This document shows positions 35,239-42,966 of a stretch of DNA of 64,000 bases, in pieces. Numbering within the stretch: position 1 is the first letter of the stretch; each line of letters begins with the position of its first letter. The notes under the pieces were generated by a model, which worked only from the letters and a program-made list of their open reading frames with translations, was not told the origin of the DNA and did not search any database. The stretch is from Shewanella electrodiphila (lineage in GTDB: Bacteria; Pseudomonadota; Gammaproteobacteria; Enterobacterales; Shewanellaceae): contig NZ_JAKIKU010000017.1 of NCBI RefSeq assembly GCF_023283985.1, positions 1-64,000 on the forward strand, read 5' to 3'. Position numbers and translations under genes: made by a program.

Positions 35239-35265
35239 ATGCCCTTAGCATGAGGTTAAGGGCAT
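35239..35265 (-). terminator. Terminator or attenuator between frmA and fghA
   Basis: Perfect stem ATGCCCTTA / TAAGGGCAT with a nine-base loop and a T-run on the minus strand after it, 26 bases beyond the frmA stop. It would lower fghA expression relative to frmA. Confidence 0.6.
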
Positions 35266-35291
35266 GATATTAATCCAATACAACAATAATA

Positions 35292-36422
35292 TTACTTATC
35301 GAAGTGAATGACTGAACGAATGCTTTCACCGCTATGCATTAAGTCAAAGGCATCATTTATTCCTTCAAGACCCATGGTATGAGTAATGAAGTGATCCAGC
35401 TTAAATTCACCATTTAAGTATTGCTCAACAATACCGGGTAACTGACTACGACCTTTAACACCGCCAAATGCACTCCCTTTCCAAACTCGTCCAGTGACCA
35501 ATTGAAATGGACGGGTTGAAATTTCTTGGCCTGCACCGGCAACACCAATAACAACCGATTCGCCCCAGCCTTTATGACAACACTCGAGCGCACTGCGCAT
35601 GACATTAACGTTACCAATACATTCAAACGAGAAATCTACCCCGCCATCCGTCATTTCCACAATGACATCCTGAATCGGTTTGTCATAATTTTTTGGATTA
35701 ATACAATCAGTCGCACCTAATTTAGTGGCTAATTCAAATTTTGATTCGTTTAAATCAACACCAATAATGCGACTCGCACCAGCCATAGTGGCACCAATAA
35801 TGGCTGATAAACCAATGCCGCCTAGGCCGAAAATGGCCACAGTGTCGCCTTTTTGCACTTTAGCGGTATTAAATACGGCGCCCATACCTGTTGTTACACC
35901 ACAGCCTAATAAACACACTTCTTCAAGTGGGGCTTTTGGATTCACTTTTGCTAAAGAAATTTCTGGAAGCACGGTATATTCTGAAAAGGTTGAGCAGCCC
36001 ATGTAGTGGAAAATTGGCTGCCCATCTTTATAAAAGCGTGTCGTACCGTCTGGCATTAAACCTTTGCCTTGAGTTTCACGTACTGCGCTACATAGGTTGG
36101 TTTTACCTGAAGTACAGAATTTACATTTACCACACTCGGCTGTGTATAGCGGAATGACGTGGTCACCTACTTGTACACTGGTAACGCCTTCACCGACCAT
36201 TTCCACAATACCGCCACCTTCGTGACCTAAAATGACCGGGAAAATACCTTCTGGATCATCGCCTGACAAGGTGAAAGCATCGGTATGACAAACACCAGAA
36301 GCAATAATCTTAACCATGACTTCACCAGCTTTTGGATACATGACATCCACTTCTTCAATTGATAATGGTTGTCCCACTCCCCAAGCTACAGCGGCTTTAG
36401 ATTTTATAAATTGTGCTGACAT
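35292..36422 (-). CDS. frmA: S-(hydroxymethyl)glutathione dehydrogenase / class III alcohol dehydrogenase
   Basis: NAD+-dependent zinc enzyme of 376 residues oxidising the formaldehyde-glutathione adduct. Catalytic zinc ligands Cys45, His67 (GHEGGG) and the later cysteine in LLGCGVTTGMGAV; structural zinc cysteines 97, 100, 103 and 111; Rossmann motif GLGGIGLSAIIGA. AAGGA is upstream of the ATG. Divergent from the LysR gene, whose product probably controls it through a palindrome in the shared gap. Confidence 0.95.
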   Translation of the reverse strand: MSAQFIKSKAAVAWGVGQPLSIEEVDVMYPKAGEVMVKIIASGVCHTDAFTLSGDDPEGIFPVILGHEGGGIVEMVGEGVTSVQVGDHVIPLYTAECGKCKFCTSGKTNLCSAVRETQGKGLMPDGTTRFYKDGQPIFHYMGCSTFSEYTVLPEISLAKVNPKAPLEEVCLLGCGVTTGMGAVFNTAKVQKGDTVAIFGLGGIGLSAIIGATMAGASRIIGVDLNESKFELATKLGATDCINPKNYDKPIQDVIVEMTDGGVDFSFECIGNVNVMRSALECCHKGWGESVVIGVAGAGQEISTRPFQLVTGRVWKGSAFGGVKGRSQLPGIVEQYLNGEFKLDHFITHTMGLEGINDAFDLMHSGESIRSVIHFDK

Positions 36423-36460
36423 TGTGTTTGTCCTTATTACTGATGAACGAAAATATTGGG

Positions 36461-36477
36461 ATCTACAAAGTGTAGAT
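36461..36477. promoter_or_regulatory. Palindromic LysR-type operator candidate
   Basis: ATCTACA-AAG-TGTAGAT, a perfect 7-3-7 inverted repeat fitting the T-N11-A form of LysR boxes, 39 bases upstream of frmA and about 90 bases from the divergent LysR start. A second partial copy (TTTTGTAGCGATAG) follows. Confidence 0.55.
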
Positions 36478-36566
36478 GAAATTTTGTAGCGATAGAGCTA
36501 TTGTATTTATTTTCTGTCAGTTGATAATAAGCTTAAATTGCAAATAACTTTTACGAGTGAGTAACA

Positions 36567-37442
36567 ATGCTGCCATGGGAAGGGGTTTATGAATTTGTCG
36601 CGGTGGCTGAAACGGATAGCTTTACTGCTGCGGGTAAGCGTTTGTCGATTTCAACAGCACAAGTCAGTCGTCAAATTAGTCAAATTGAAAATAGACTAAG
36701 TACCAAACTGTTTTATCGCACGACACGAAAAGTATCGTTAACAGAAGAAGGACAGGTTTTTTATCGTCATTGCCGTCAAGTTATCGATGGTCTTGAAGAA
36801 GCTGAGCGGGCGATAACCAGTTTACAGAATAAGCCTCAAGGCCTGATTAAACTGACAGCGCCTGTAACTTACGGTGAAAAATTTATTATGCCGATTGTGA
36901 CTGACTATATGCAGCAATATCCAGATGTAGAAGTTATATGTGAGTTAACCAATCGACAATTAGATTTGGTAGAAGGCGGCTATGATCTTGCTATTCGTTT
37001 AGGCCGATTAGCAGACTCAAGTATGATGGCTAAACGATTAACTAGCAGAGAACAATTTGTTTGCGCTTCGCCTGAGTATATTAGCCGTTTTGGTGCACCT
37101 TATTCGTTATCAGAACTGAGCCAGCATAATTGCTTAATCGGCTCACAATCCCATTGGCACTTTACTGAATCAGGTAAAAATAGAAGTATAAAAGTGCAAG
37201 GGAACTTGCAGTGTAGTAGTGGCATTAGTTTACTTGATGCGGCATTAAAAGGCTTAGGTATTGTACAACTGCCAGGATATTACGTTCAGCAGGCTATTAA
37301 CGATAATAAGTTAACGGTATTACTGGCACCGTTTCAACAAGAAAAAGAAGGGATTTGGGCCTTGTACCCACAAAACCGTCATTTGTCTCCTAAAGTAAGG
37401 TTGTTAGTAGATAAATTGACAGTTTCTCTTACTCAGCAGTAA
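36567..37442 (+). CDS. LysR family regulator, divergent to frmA
   Basis: Transcriptional regulator of 291 residues. The N-terminal winged helix-turn-helix is FVAVAETDSFTAAGKRLSIS (within 11-30) followed by QVSRQISQIENRLSTKLFYRTTRKVSLTEEG (parts at 31-63); the rest is a periplasmic-binding-like effector domain. Its position back to back with frmA-fghA suggests control of formaldehyde detoxification by a thiol adduct or formaldehyde, which is inference. The next feature downstream is a large palindrome. Confidence 0.88.
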   Translation: MLPWEGVYEFVAVAETDSFTAAGKRLSISTAQVSRQISQIENRLSTKLFYRTTRKVSLTEEGQVFYRHCRQVIDGLEEAERAITSLQNKPQGLIKLTAPVTYGEKFIMPIVTDYMQQYPDVEVICELTNRQLDLVEGGYDLAIRLGRLADSSMMAKRLTSREQFVCASPEYISRFGAPYSLSELSQHNCLIGSQSHWHFTESGKNRSIKVQGNLQCSSGISLLDAALKGLGIVQLPGYYVQQAINDNKLTVLLAPFQQEKEGIWALYPQNRHLSPKVRLLVDKLTVSLTQQ

Positions 37443-37470
37443 TTTACTTGTTATTTCCCTCGATTTTATT

Positions 37471-37512
37471 GTGAGTTACCGATTTGGAATAGGTTCCAAA
37501 TCGGTAACTCAC
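37471..37512. repeat. Large perfect palindrome upstream of the flavocytochrome operon
   Basis: Nineteen-base perfect arms GTGAGTTACCGATTTGGAA and its complement separated by TAGG. It begins 29 bases after the LysR stop and lies about 145 bases before the flavoprotein start. No T tract follows, so it is not a standard terminator. The centre TTTGGAATAGGTTCCAAA is echoed by the element at 37598-37615. Confidence 0.85.
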
Positions 37513-37597
37513 ATCCATATTTGATTAAATTATGCGCTACATTTCATTTTTGAATATCTACTCCTTTAGATATAGCTAACTGCTGCCTAATTCCCTT

Positions 37598-37615
37598 TTT
37601 GGAATTGATTCCATC
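37598..37615. promoter_or_regulatory. Second TTTGGAAT-type palindrome
   Basis: TTTGGAATTGATTCCATC matches the centre of the large palindrome at 13 of 18 positions; the two centres are 115 bases apart, about eleven helical turns. It lies 42 bases before the flavoprotein ATG, where a regulator would overlap the promoter. Inferred operator; the regulator is unknown. Confidence 0.45.
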
Positions 37616-37656
37616 TTTATGATGAAAGGGTCAATTTAAACAAAGGGTGATGACCT

Positions 37657-39177
37657 ATGAGTAATGTAGATCTGTTAGGACGCCGTAAATTTATTGCTGG
37701 ACTAGGTGTAGCAGCAGGGGCTGCAATGGTAGCGCCTGCGATGGCTGTTTCTGAAAAGGCAGACGGTGTTAAGTGGGACAAGGAAATTGAAATTGTCATT
37801 ATTGGTTCGGGCTTTGCTGGTTTAGCCGCCGCAATTGAAGCGACTAAACTAGGCGCTAAAGATGTCCATATTTTCGAGAAAATGTCTTATTTTGGTGGTA
37901 ATTCGGCGATTAATGGTGGTTTGTTTGCCGCCCCTGGTACGCCAATGCAATCTAAAGAAGGCGTGAATGACTCAGTAGAGCGAATGGTTGCTGATCAAAT
38001 GGCTGCTGGACGTGGTATCGCTGATGAAGCTTTATTACGCCATGTTGCAGAACATGCAATGGAAGCGTTGCAAATGACCTTTGATGCGGGGTCTGAATAC
38101 CATCCATATTTACAGCAACTTGGTGGTCACTCGGTTGCGCGTACTTACCAAACAACTGTGAGTTGTGGCGCGGGTATCACTCAGCCTTTATTACATAAGT
38201 GTCGTGAATTGGGTGTTCATACCCATAATCGCTCAAAGTTTGAAGGTTTCTTGATTGGTGATAAAGGTGAAGTTGTAGGCGTTAAAATGCGTGATAACTA
38301 CCACTTTGGCGAAGACCAACCTGGAAAAATTATTAATATCCGCGCAAAACGCGGTGTGATAATGGCAACTGGCGGCTTTGCTCAAAACGTTAATTTACGT
38401 ATGGCACAAGATCCAACATTAACCTCTGAAGTGGGTTGTACCAATGCGCCTGGTGCTACAGGTGAGGGGATGTATGAAATGTTCCGCTTAGGCGCGGTAC
38501 CTGTTCATTTAGCGCATATTCAATCTGGCCCTTGGGCATCACCTGATGAAGGTGGATTTGGCTATGTGTCTAACTACTCTATTTATAACTTTCCACATTC
38601 AATTGCGATTAACCGTCTAACTGGTCAGCGCTTCATGAATGAAATTGCCGACCGTAAAACCCGTGCTGATGCTGAGTTAGCTTGTCGTGATGAAAAAGGC
38701 AATGCATTACCGCCAATCTTAATTACCAGCTATAAGGATTCTAAAAAGCATCCTAATACTAAAAAGGTCATTAAGTATAACGTCGGCTGGAAGTTTGATT
38801 CTGTCGAAGAATTAGCTGCGCATTTCAAAGTGCCATTAAAAGCACTTAAAACCCAAATTGAAGAATATAACCAGTATGTTAAGTCAGGTGAAGATACTCA
38901 GTTTGGCAAGAACATGACCAAAGCGAAAGATAAGTATATTGAAGCACCATTTACTGTAGTTCGTTTATGGCCAAAAGTGCATTACTGCCAAGGCGGCGTG
39001 CAAATTACTACTAAAGCTGAAGTGAAAGATAGCTTTACAGGTAACCCTATCAAGGGGTTATATGCCGCAGGTGAAGTGTGTGGTGGTATCCATGGTGTGA
39101 GCCGTTTAGGTAGTTGTTCTATCCCTGAGTGTATGGTCATGGGTATGACAGCCGCCCGTAGCACAATGAAAGCTTAA
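37657..39177 (+). CDS. Flavocytochrome c flavoprotein subunit (fumarate reductase/UrdA family)
   Basis: Periplasmic FAD reductase subunit, 506 residues. A twin-arginine signal (GRRKFIAG, Arg9-Arg10, then a hydrophobic stretch to about residue 30) suggests folded export. The FAD motif IIGSGFAGLAAAIEA starts near 48. By alignment with Shewanella Fcc3, Arg333 (NEIADR) corresponds to the catalytic acid Arg402, His442 to His504 and Arg483 to Arg544; the Fcc3 His365 motif QAHP is QSGP here (Gly291). The enzyme is therefore probably not a fumarate reductase but acts on another unsaturated acid, substrate unknown. Followed 24 bases later by its tetraheme partner. Confidence 0.85.
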   Translation: MSNVDLLGRRKFIAGLGVAAGAAMVAPAMAVSEKADGVKWDKEIEIVIIGSGFAGLAAAIEATKLGAKDVHIFEKMSYFGGNSAINGGLFAAPGTPMQSKEGVNDSVERMVADQMAAGRGIADEALLRHVAEHAMEALQMTFDAGSEYHPYLQQLGGHSVARTYQTTVSCGAGITQPLLHKCRELGVHTHNRSKFEGFLIGDKGEVVGVKMRDNYHFGEDQPGKIINIRAKRGVIMATGGFAQNVNLRMAQDPTLTSEVGCTNAPGATGEGMYEMFRLGAVPVHLAHIQSGPWASPDEGGFGYVSNYSIYNFPHSIAINRLTGQRFMNEIADRKTRADAELACRDEKGNALPPILITSYKDSKKHPNTKKVIKYNVGWKFDSVEELAAHFKVPLKALKTQIEEYNQYVKSGEDTQFGKNMTKAKDKYIEAPFTVVRLWPKVHYCQGGVQITTKAEVKDSFTGNPIKGLYAAGEVCGGIHGVSRLGSCSIPECMVMGMTAARSTMKA

Positions 39178-39201
39178 CCCCATTAACAAGAGGAATTATT
39201 G

Positions 39202-39555
39202 ATGAAAACATTAAAGATGATGCTTGCATTGGGATTACTTTGCTTAAGTAGTGCAACAGTACAAGCGGTAGAAATCAGAGCTTACCATCAAGACGTTATC
39301 GGCAAAGATTGTAAAGCTTGTCATGACAATGGTATTAAGCAATTTCCATCAGACCAAGCGTGTCAACAATGTCATGATGTTGATGAATTAGCTGAAACAA
39401 CTGCCCGTAGTGAAGAGGATAAGTGGCAAAACCCACATAACAACTTACATTACGGTAAAGAGTTACCTTGTCAGGAATGTCACGGTGAACATAAAGCGAA
39501 AGAGCCGATTTGTAGTGACTGTCATACGTTTAAGTATGATAAGCACAAAAAATAA
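39202..39555 (+). CDS. Tetraheme cytochrome c subunit of flavocytochrome c
   Basis: Exported 117-residue cytochrome with a signal peptide ending VQAVE near residue 23 and four CXXCH heme sites at 37-41, 54-58, 90-94 and 104-108, like the N-terminal heme domain of Fcc3. It would pass electrons from the quinol dehydrogenase CymA (family knowledge) to the flavoprotein. AGAGGAA precedes the ATG reading MKTLKMM; a TTG just before is less likely. Last gene of a two-gene operon closed by a terminator. Confidence 0.9.
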   Translation: MKTLKMMLALGLLCLSSATVQAVEIRAYHQDVIGKDCKACHDNGIKQFPSDQACQQCHDVDELAETTARSEEDKWQNPHNNLHYGKELPCQECHGEHKAKEPICSDCHTFKYDKHKK

Positions 39556-39645
39556 TACTTAATTGTCACGCCTCAAAAGAAGATTGAGCTAGTACAAATA
39601 ATGAGTTATTAATTTGCTCATTTAATTTATTTATGAAGTCTTCTG

Positions 39646-39680
39646 AAAGCCTCTAACTATCTGGTTAGGGGCTTTTTGTT
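39646..39680 (+). terminator. Terminator of the flavocytochrome operon
   Basis: Twelve-base stem AAAGCCTCTAAC / GTTAGGGGCTTT (one G-T pair), loop TATCTG, T run. Convergent LysR gene ends 20 bases beyond. Confidence 0.85.
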
Positions 39681-39699
39681 TTTTAATCGTTTTGAATTA

Positions 39700-40569
39700 T
39701 TAGCTATCAGCCACTTCTGCTAAGTTTTCAACATTGGCTTTGATTAGAGTGATCAGTTGCTGCGTTGCATCTGTTTGAGTATCAGGATTGAGGTATAGCG
39801 CTTCATTGAATACCGGCAATATAGGCAGTCCGTGCTCAACGGGATCTAATATCTGCATTTTATCGTTGATCCTAAATTCGGCAACGGGTGCAATAGTCAG
39901 ATCATTTTCAACGGCCATACATAAGGCTTGGGGTGAGGGGGTTGAAAGTAATACATTGATCGAGCGCATTGTCAGTTGATGGTTAGCAAATACTTGGGCA
40001 CGAATAGGGCAGTTTTCTGGGTATAAAGCCATTGGAATCGTACTACGTTTATGAGCATTACCATTTTTAGCAGCAACCCAATGAAAACGTCGCTCAAACA
40101 GTAATTCACCGTTGGCCGGTGTTTGCCAATGTGTCGCGACTATCACATCAAACTCACCTTGCTTTAGGCGTTTGTAAAGGTTGCCACTCACGTCTGTATC
40201 AATCACTAATTCGATACGAGTAAATTCACGAATAAATTCAAGTAAACAGCTACTTAGATAACGTTTTATATAGTCTGTTGGCACGCCAAGACGAATGATT
40301 TCACGGTTTTGACTATCTTTTAAATCATCTAAAGCTTGTGAATTCAGTTGCATCATTTTATAGGCGTAATTGAGTAAAGTGACACCAGACTCTGTCAGTG
40401 TTACCCCTTTATTATCACGTATTAATAATGGCTGGCCGACACTCTCTTCCAACTTTTTTATTTGCAAACTCAATGCTGATTGAGTTCGACAAATTTGCTC
40501 AGCTGCTTTCGAAAGATTGCCATTTTCTGCGACCGCAATGAAGCTTTCTAGTAATTCAATTTTTAACAT
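39700..40569 (-). CDS. LysR family transcriptional regulator
   Basis: Regulator of 289 residues with N-terminal helix-turn-helix (ESFIAVAENGNLSKAAEQICRTQSALSLQIKKLE within 8-42) and an effector domain that carries an unusual number of Asn/Asp. It reads convergently to the flavocytochrome operon and divergently to a TetR gene, so its target may be either. Effector unknown. Confidence 0.85.
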   Translation of the reverse strand: MLKIELLESFIAVAENGNLSKAAEQICRTQSALSLQIKKLEESVGQPLLIRDNKGVTLTESGVTLLNYAYKMMQLNSQALDDLKDSQNREIIRLGVPTDYIKRYLSSCLLEFIREFTRIELVIDTDVSGNLYKRLKQGEFDVIVATHWQTPANGELLFERRFHWVAAKNGNAHKRSTIPMALYPENCPIRAQVFANHQLTMRSINVLLSTPSPQALCMAVENDLTIAPVAEFRINDKMQILDPVEHGLPILPVFNEALYLNPDTQTDATQQLITLIKANVENLAEVADS

Positions 40570-40703
40570 AGGCTTTAGAAAAACTGGCTATTGATAATGT
40601 TCATAGTGGTATCAGTATTACTTAATATCGAAGTCGTAAAAAGCTTGTTATTGTGTGAATGTGAACTGATAACATAATTTTGATATGAAGTAAGGAATGT
40701 AAC

Positions 40704-41351
40704 ATGGGAAGTTGGCAGCAAAGAGGTGAATACCTAGTTGAAGTGTCACAACGATGCTTAAAAGGACATAAAACTTTTGATTTATGCCGTTCACATTTAG
40801 TCAAAGCGAGCCAGATTTCAAAAGGAACTATTTATAATCACTTTCCGACAGAGGCTGATTTAATGGTCGCGGTTGCTATTAATGATTTAAATCGCTGGAG
40901 TGCTCAAGCTGAACTTGATAAACAGGATTATCAAGATCCTCTCATTCAATTTTTAGCTCATCAATGTTGGCGATTACACGACACTTTAGTGAATAAGACT
41001 TTTGTTATTGAAAGAGTTATGCCGAACTCTGAGGTACTATCACAGGCAAGTGAGGTTTATCAGTTAGCATATCAGCAAAGCTACGATGCTTACTTTGTAT
41101 GGTTCAATGAGATGATTGCTAGAATTGGTAAAGTTGAAGGCTTTAATCGAGGTGAGTTAGTGATTAACTATTTACGCGGCGCAATAATTAACACTGATGA
41201 TGCTGATAAAGATGGTAATGATGTCCAGTTATATTATCAATACTGCTACGCCATTGTGCAGTTATTGGGGCATTCAGATAAGCGTTTACCTGGGATAGCT
41301 AAATTTCAAGAGTGGTTAAATAACATGCCGCAGCAACAGTGTGCGGCATAG
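40704..41351 (+). CDS. TetR/AcrR family transcriptional regulator
   Basis: A 215-residue regulator. The N-terminal helix-turn-helix ends in the family hallmark QISKGTIYNHFPTEADLM (about 36-53); the remaining helical part binds an unknown ligand. AAGGA is upstream of the ATG. Divergent to the LysR gene with a 134-base shared gap. No efflux pump lies next to it, so its target is not evident. Confidence 0.82.
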   Translation: MGSWQQRGEYLVEVSQRCLKGHKTFDLCRSHLVKASQISKGTIYNHFPTEADLMVAVAINDLNRWSAQAELDKQDYQDPLIQFLAHQCWRLHDTLVNKTFVIERVMPNSEVLSQASEVYQLAYQQSYDAYFVWFNEMIARIGKVEGFNRGELVINYLRGAIINTDDADKDGNDVQLYYQYCYAIVQLLGHSDKRLPGIAKFQEWLNNMPQQQCAA

Positions 41352-41495
41352 GTTAAGTAAGGTGGAGAGTAAAACTCTGCACTCGATACAGGCTTAGCCT
41401 TGATAAAGTCTCCGCATATTATTCCTAATTAGCTTGTTTGAACTAAACTGTTTAAGTGGGACTTTATTGCAAGTATTAGATAAAAAAGGAGGCGT

Positions 41496-42254
41496 ATGAA
41501 AATATTGATCATTTGTTTTGTTGGATTTTTTTCCTCGAATATCTTTGCTGAAACATTCACTGCACACTGCCGCAATTACCCTCCTGAATTATTTTTTGAA
41601 AATGGCGAATGCAAAGGTGCTATACCTGAAATGATGACTGATATTTTTACTGAGTTAGGGCATCAGATTAACTGGGAAAATGTGCCATGGATCCGTTCCA
41701 TGAAAGAAGCTGAAAGTGGGAGAGTAGATTTGTTGATTCGTCATTCTATGACGGAAGCACGACAAGTATTCTTATACCCAATCGCCTATGGCTATAACAT
41801 AAGAAATCTGACTTTTTATAAATCCCCTAGGTTAGATGTTGATATAACATCATATAAAGAACTCGAAAATTACAGAGTTGGTGCCATTCGTGGGGTTTTT
41901 TACTCACTGACTTTTTCAACTATTGAAAGTCGGGAGTTAACACTGGTAGGTAGAACTCAACAACTTTTAGGGATGTTAGAGCGGGACCGCATAGATGTCG
42001 CTGTGACTTCCGCTTCCCATAGTATTGAGTTATTTGATGAACACTTCGAAAAAATTACTCTTGTCGATACTTTTGAAAACCCTCTGTATGTAAGCATACC
42101 TAAAAAGTCTAAAGCAGCTAAATTACACGCAGATGTAGCTAAATTGATAAGTGAGTATGGGGAAATGGGGAAGATAAATCAGTATTTTGAGCGATATGGA
42201 TTAGAGGGCCCCAAGCCATTAAAAAAGAGTGAAGTATTATTACAACATGAATAA
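41496..42254 (+). CDS. Periplasmic solute-binding protein family 3 (SBP_bac_3-like)
   Basis: Exported 252-residue protein with signal peptide MKILIICFVGFFSSNIFA. The mature domain looks like the bilobed amino-acid-binding fold (PPELFFENGECKGAIPEMM, EARQVFLYPIAYG, VGAIRGVFYSL). AAGGAGG lies four bases before ATG. No permease or ATPase genes are beside it; in Shewanella such stand-alone proteins are common and may act as sensors. Ligand unknown. Confidence 0.72.
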   Translation: MKILIICFVGFFSSNIFAETFTAHCRNYPPELFFENGECKGAIPEMMTDIFTELGHQINWENVPWIRSMKEAESGRVDLLIRHSMTEARQVFLYPIAYGYNIRNLTFYKSPRLDVDITSYKELENYRVGAIRGVFYSLTFSTIESRELTLVGRTQQLLGMLERDRIDVAVTSASHSIELFDEHFEKITLVDTFENPLYVSIPKKSKAAKLHADVAKLISEYGEMGKINQYFERYGLEGPKPLKKSEVLLQHE

Positions 42255-42255
42255 A

Positions 42256-42283
42256 AATGCCTATCTAAAAGGATAGGCATTTA
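42256..42283. terminator. Terminator after the solute-binding protein gene
   Basis: Perfect stem AAATGCCTATC / GATAGGCATTT, loop TAAAAG, T tract. Convergent with the exonuclease gene. Confidence 0.8.
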
Positions 42284-42314
42284 TTTAAATCTCAGCTTTA
42301 ACTTCCATCAATTA

Positions 42315-42941
42315 TTATGTTTGCTTAATATAATCCATGACTTTCGCCTTTGGCATACCTGTAATCTTTTGAATTTTATCAAAAGTGACAGCTTGCTGAG
42401 GTTGATGTTGTTTAATAGTTTCAAGCTGGTGAAGCCATAAATGACCTGTCATGGTGGCATCAGCCAATGCTCTATGAAAAACACCATCATTGGGTAGTTG
42501 ATGATAATCCACCAAAGTCCCTAATTTATGATTGGGCGCATCTTGGTTAATTCTGCGTGATAGCAATAAAGAGCAAGCAAACTGTCCAGAGTATTGGTAA
42601 TTAATTCGCTTGAATTCAGCATCTAAAAACTTTTTATCAAAGCTTGCGTTATGGGCTACAAGATTGAAATCTCCAATAAAGTCCGCAAACCGCGCCATGA
42701 CGGTTTCGCAATCATCAGCTGTTTGCAGCATTTGATTGCTAATACCTGTGTAGTTTTCAATAAAACTATTTACTCGACGCCCTGGATTCATCAATTCTTG
42801 AAATGAATCAACTACCACACCATCAACTAGCTTTACGGCACCAATTTCAATTGAGCGGTCACCATTATCTGGTGATAAACCTGTGGTTTCAAAGTCGAGA
42901 ACGATGACGGTATTTGCTAATGTGCTTGATGCTATAGACAC
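42315..42941 (-). CDS. DnaQ-like 3'-5' exonuclease
   Basis: DEDDh exonuclease of 208 residues. Motif I is DFETTGLS (about 16-23), motif II VAHNASFDKKFLDAEF (about 95-110), motif III HRALADATMTGHL (about 155-167). It has a C-terminal tail (FDKIQKITGMPKAKVMDYI) that may bind a partner. The start is GTG with AGAG about eight bases upstream. Could be a proofreading-like nuclease or RNase T/ExoX relative. Lies after mnmE on the same strand, 25 bases away, possibly in one transcript. Confidence 0.85.
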   Translation of the reverse strand: MSIASSTLANTVIVLDFETTGLSPDNGDRSIEIGAVKLVDGVVVDSFQELMNPGRRVNSFIENYTGISNQMLQTADDCETVMARFADFIGDFNLVAHNASFDKKFLDAEFKRINYQYSGQFACSLLLSRRINQDAPNHKLGTLVDYHQLPNDGVFHRALADATMTGHLWLHQLETIKQHQPQQAVTFDKIQKITGMPKAKVMDYIKQT

Positions 42942-42966
42942 AGAATTTCTCTTTTAAATGTGGAAC

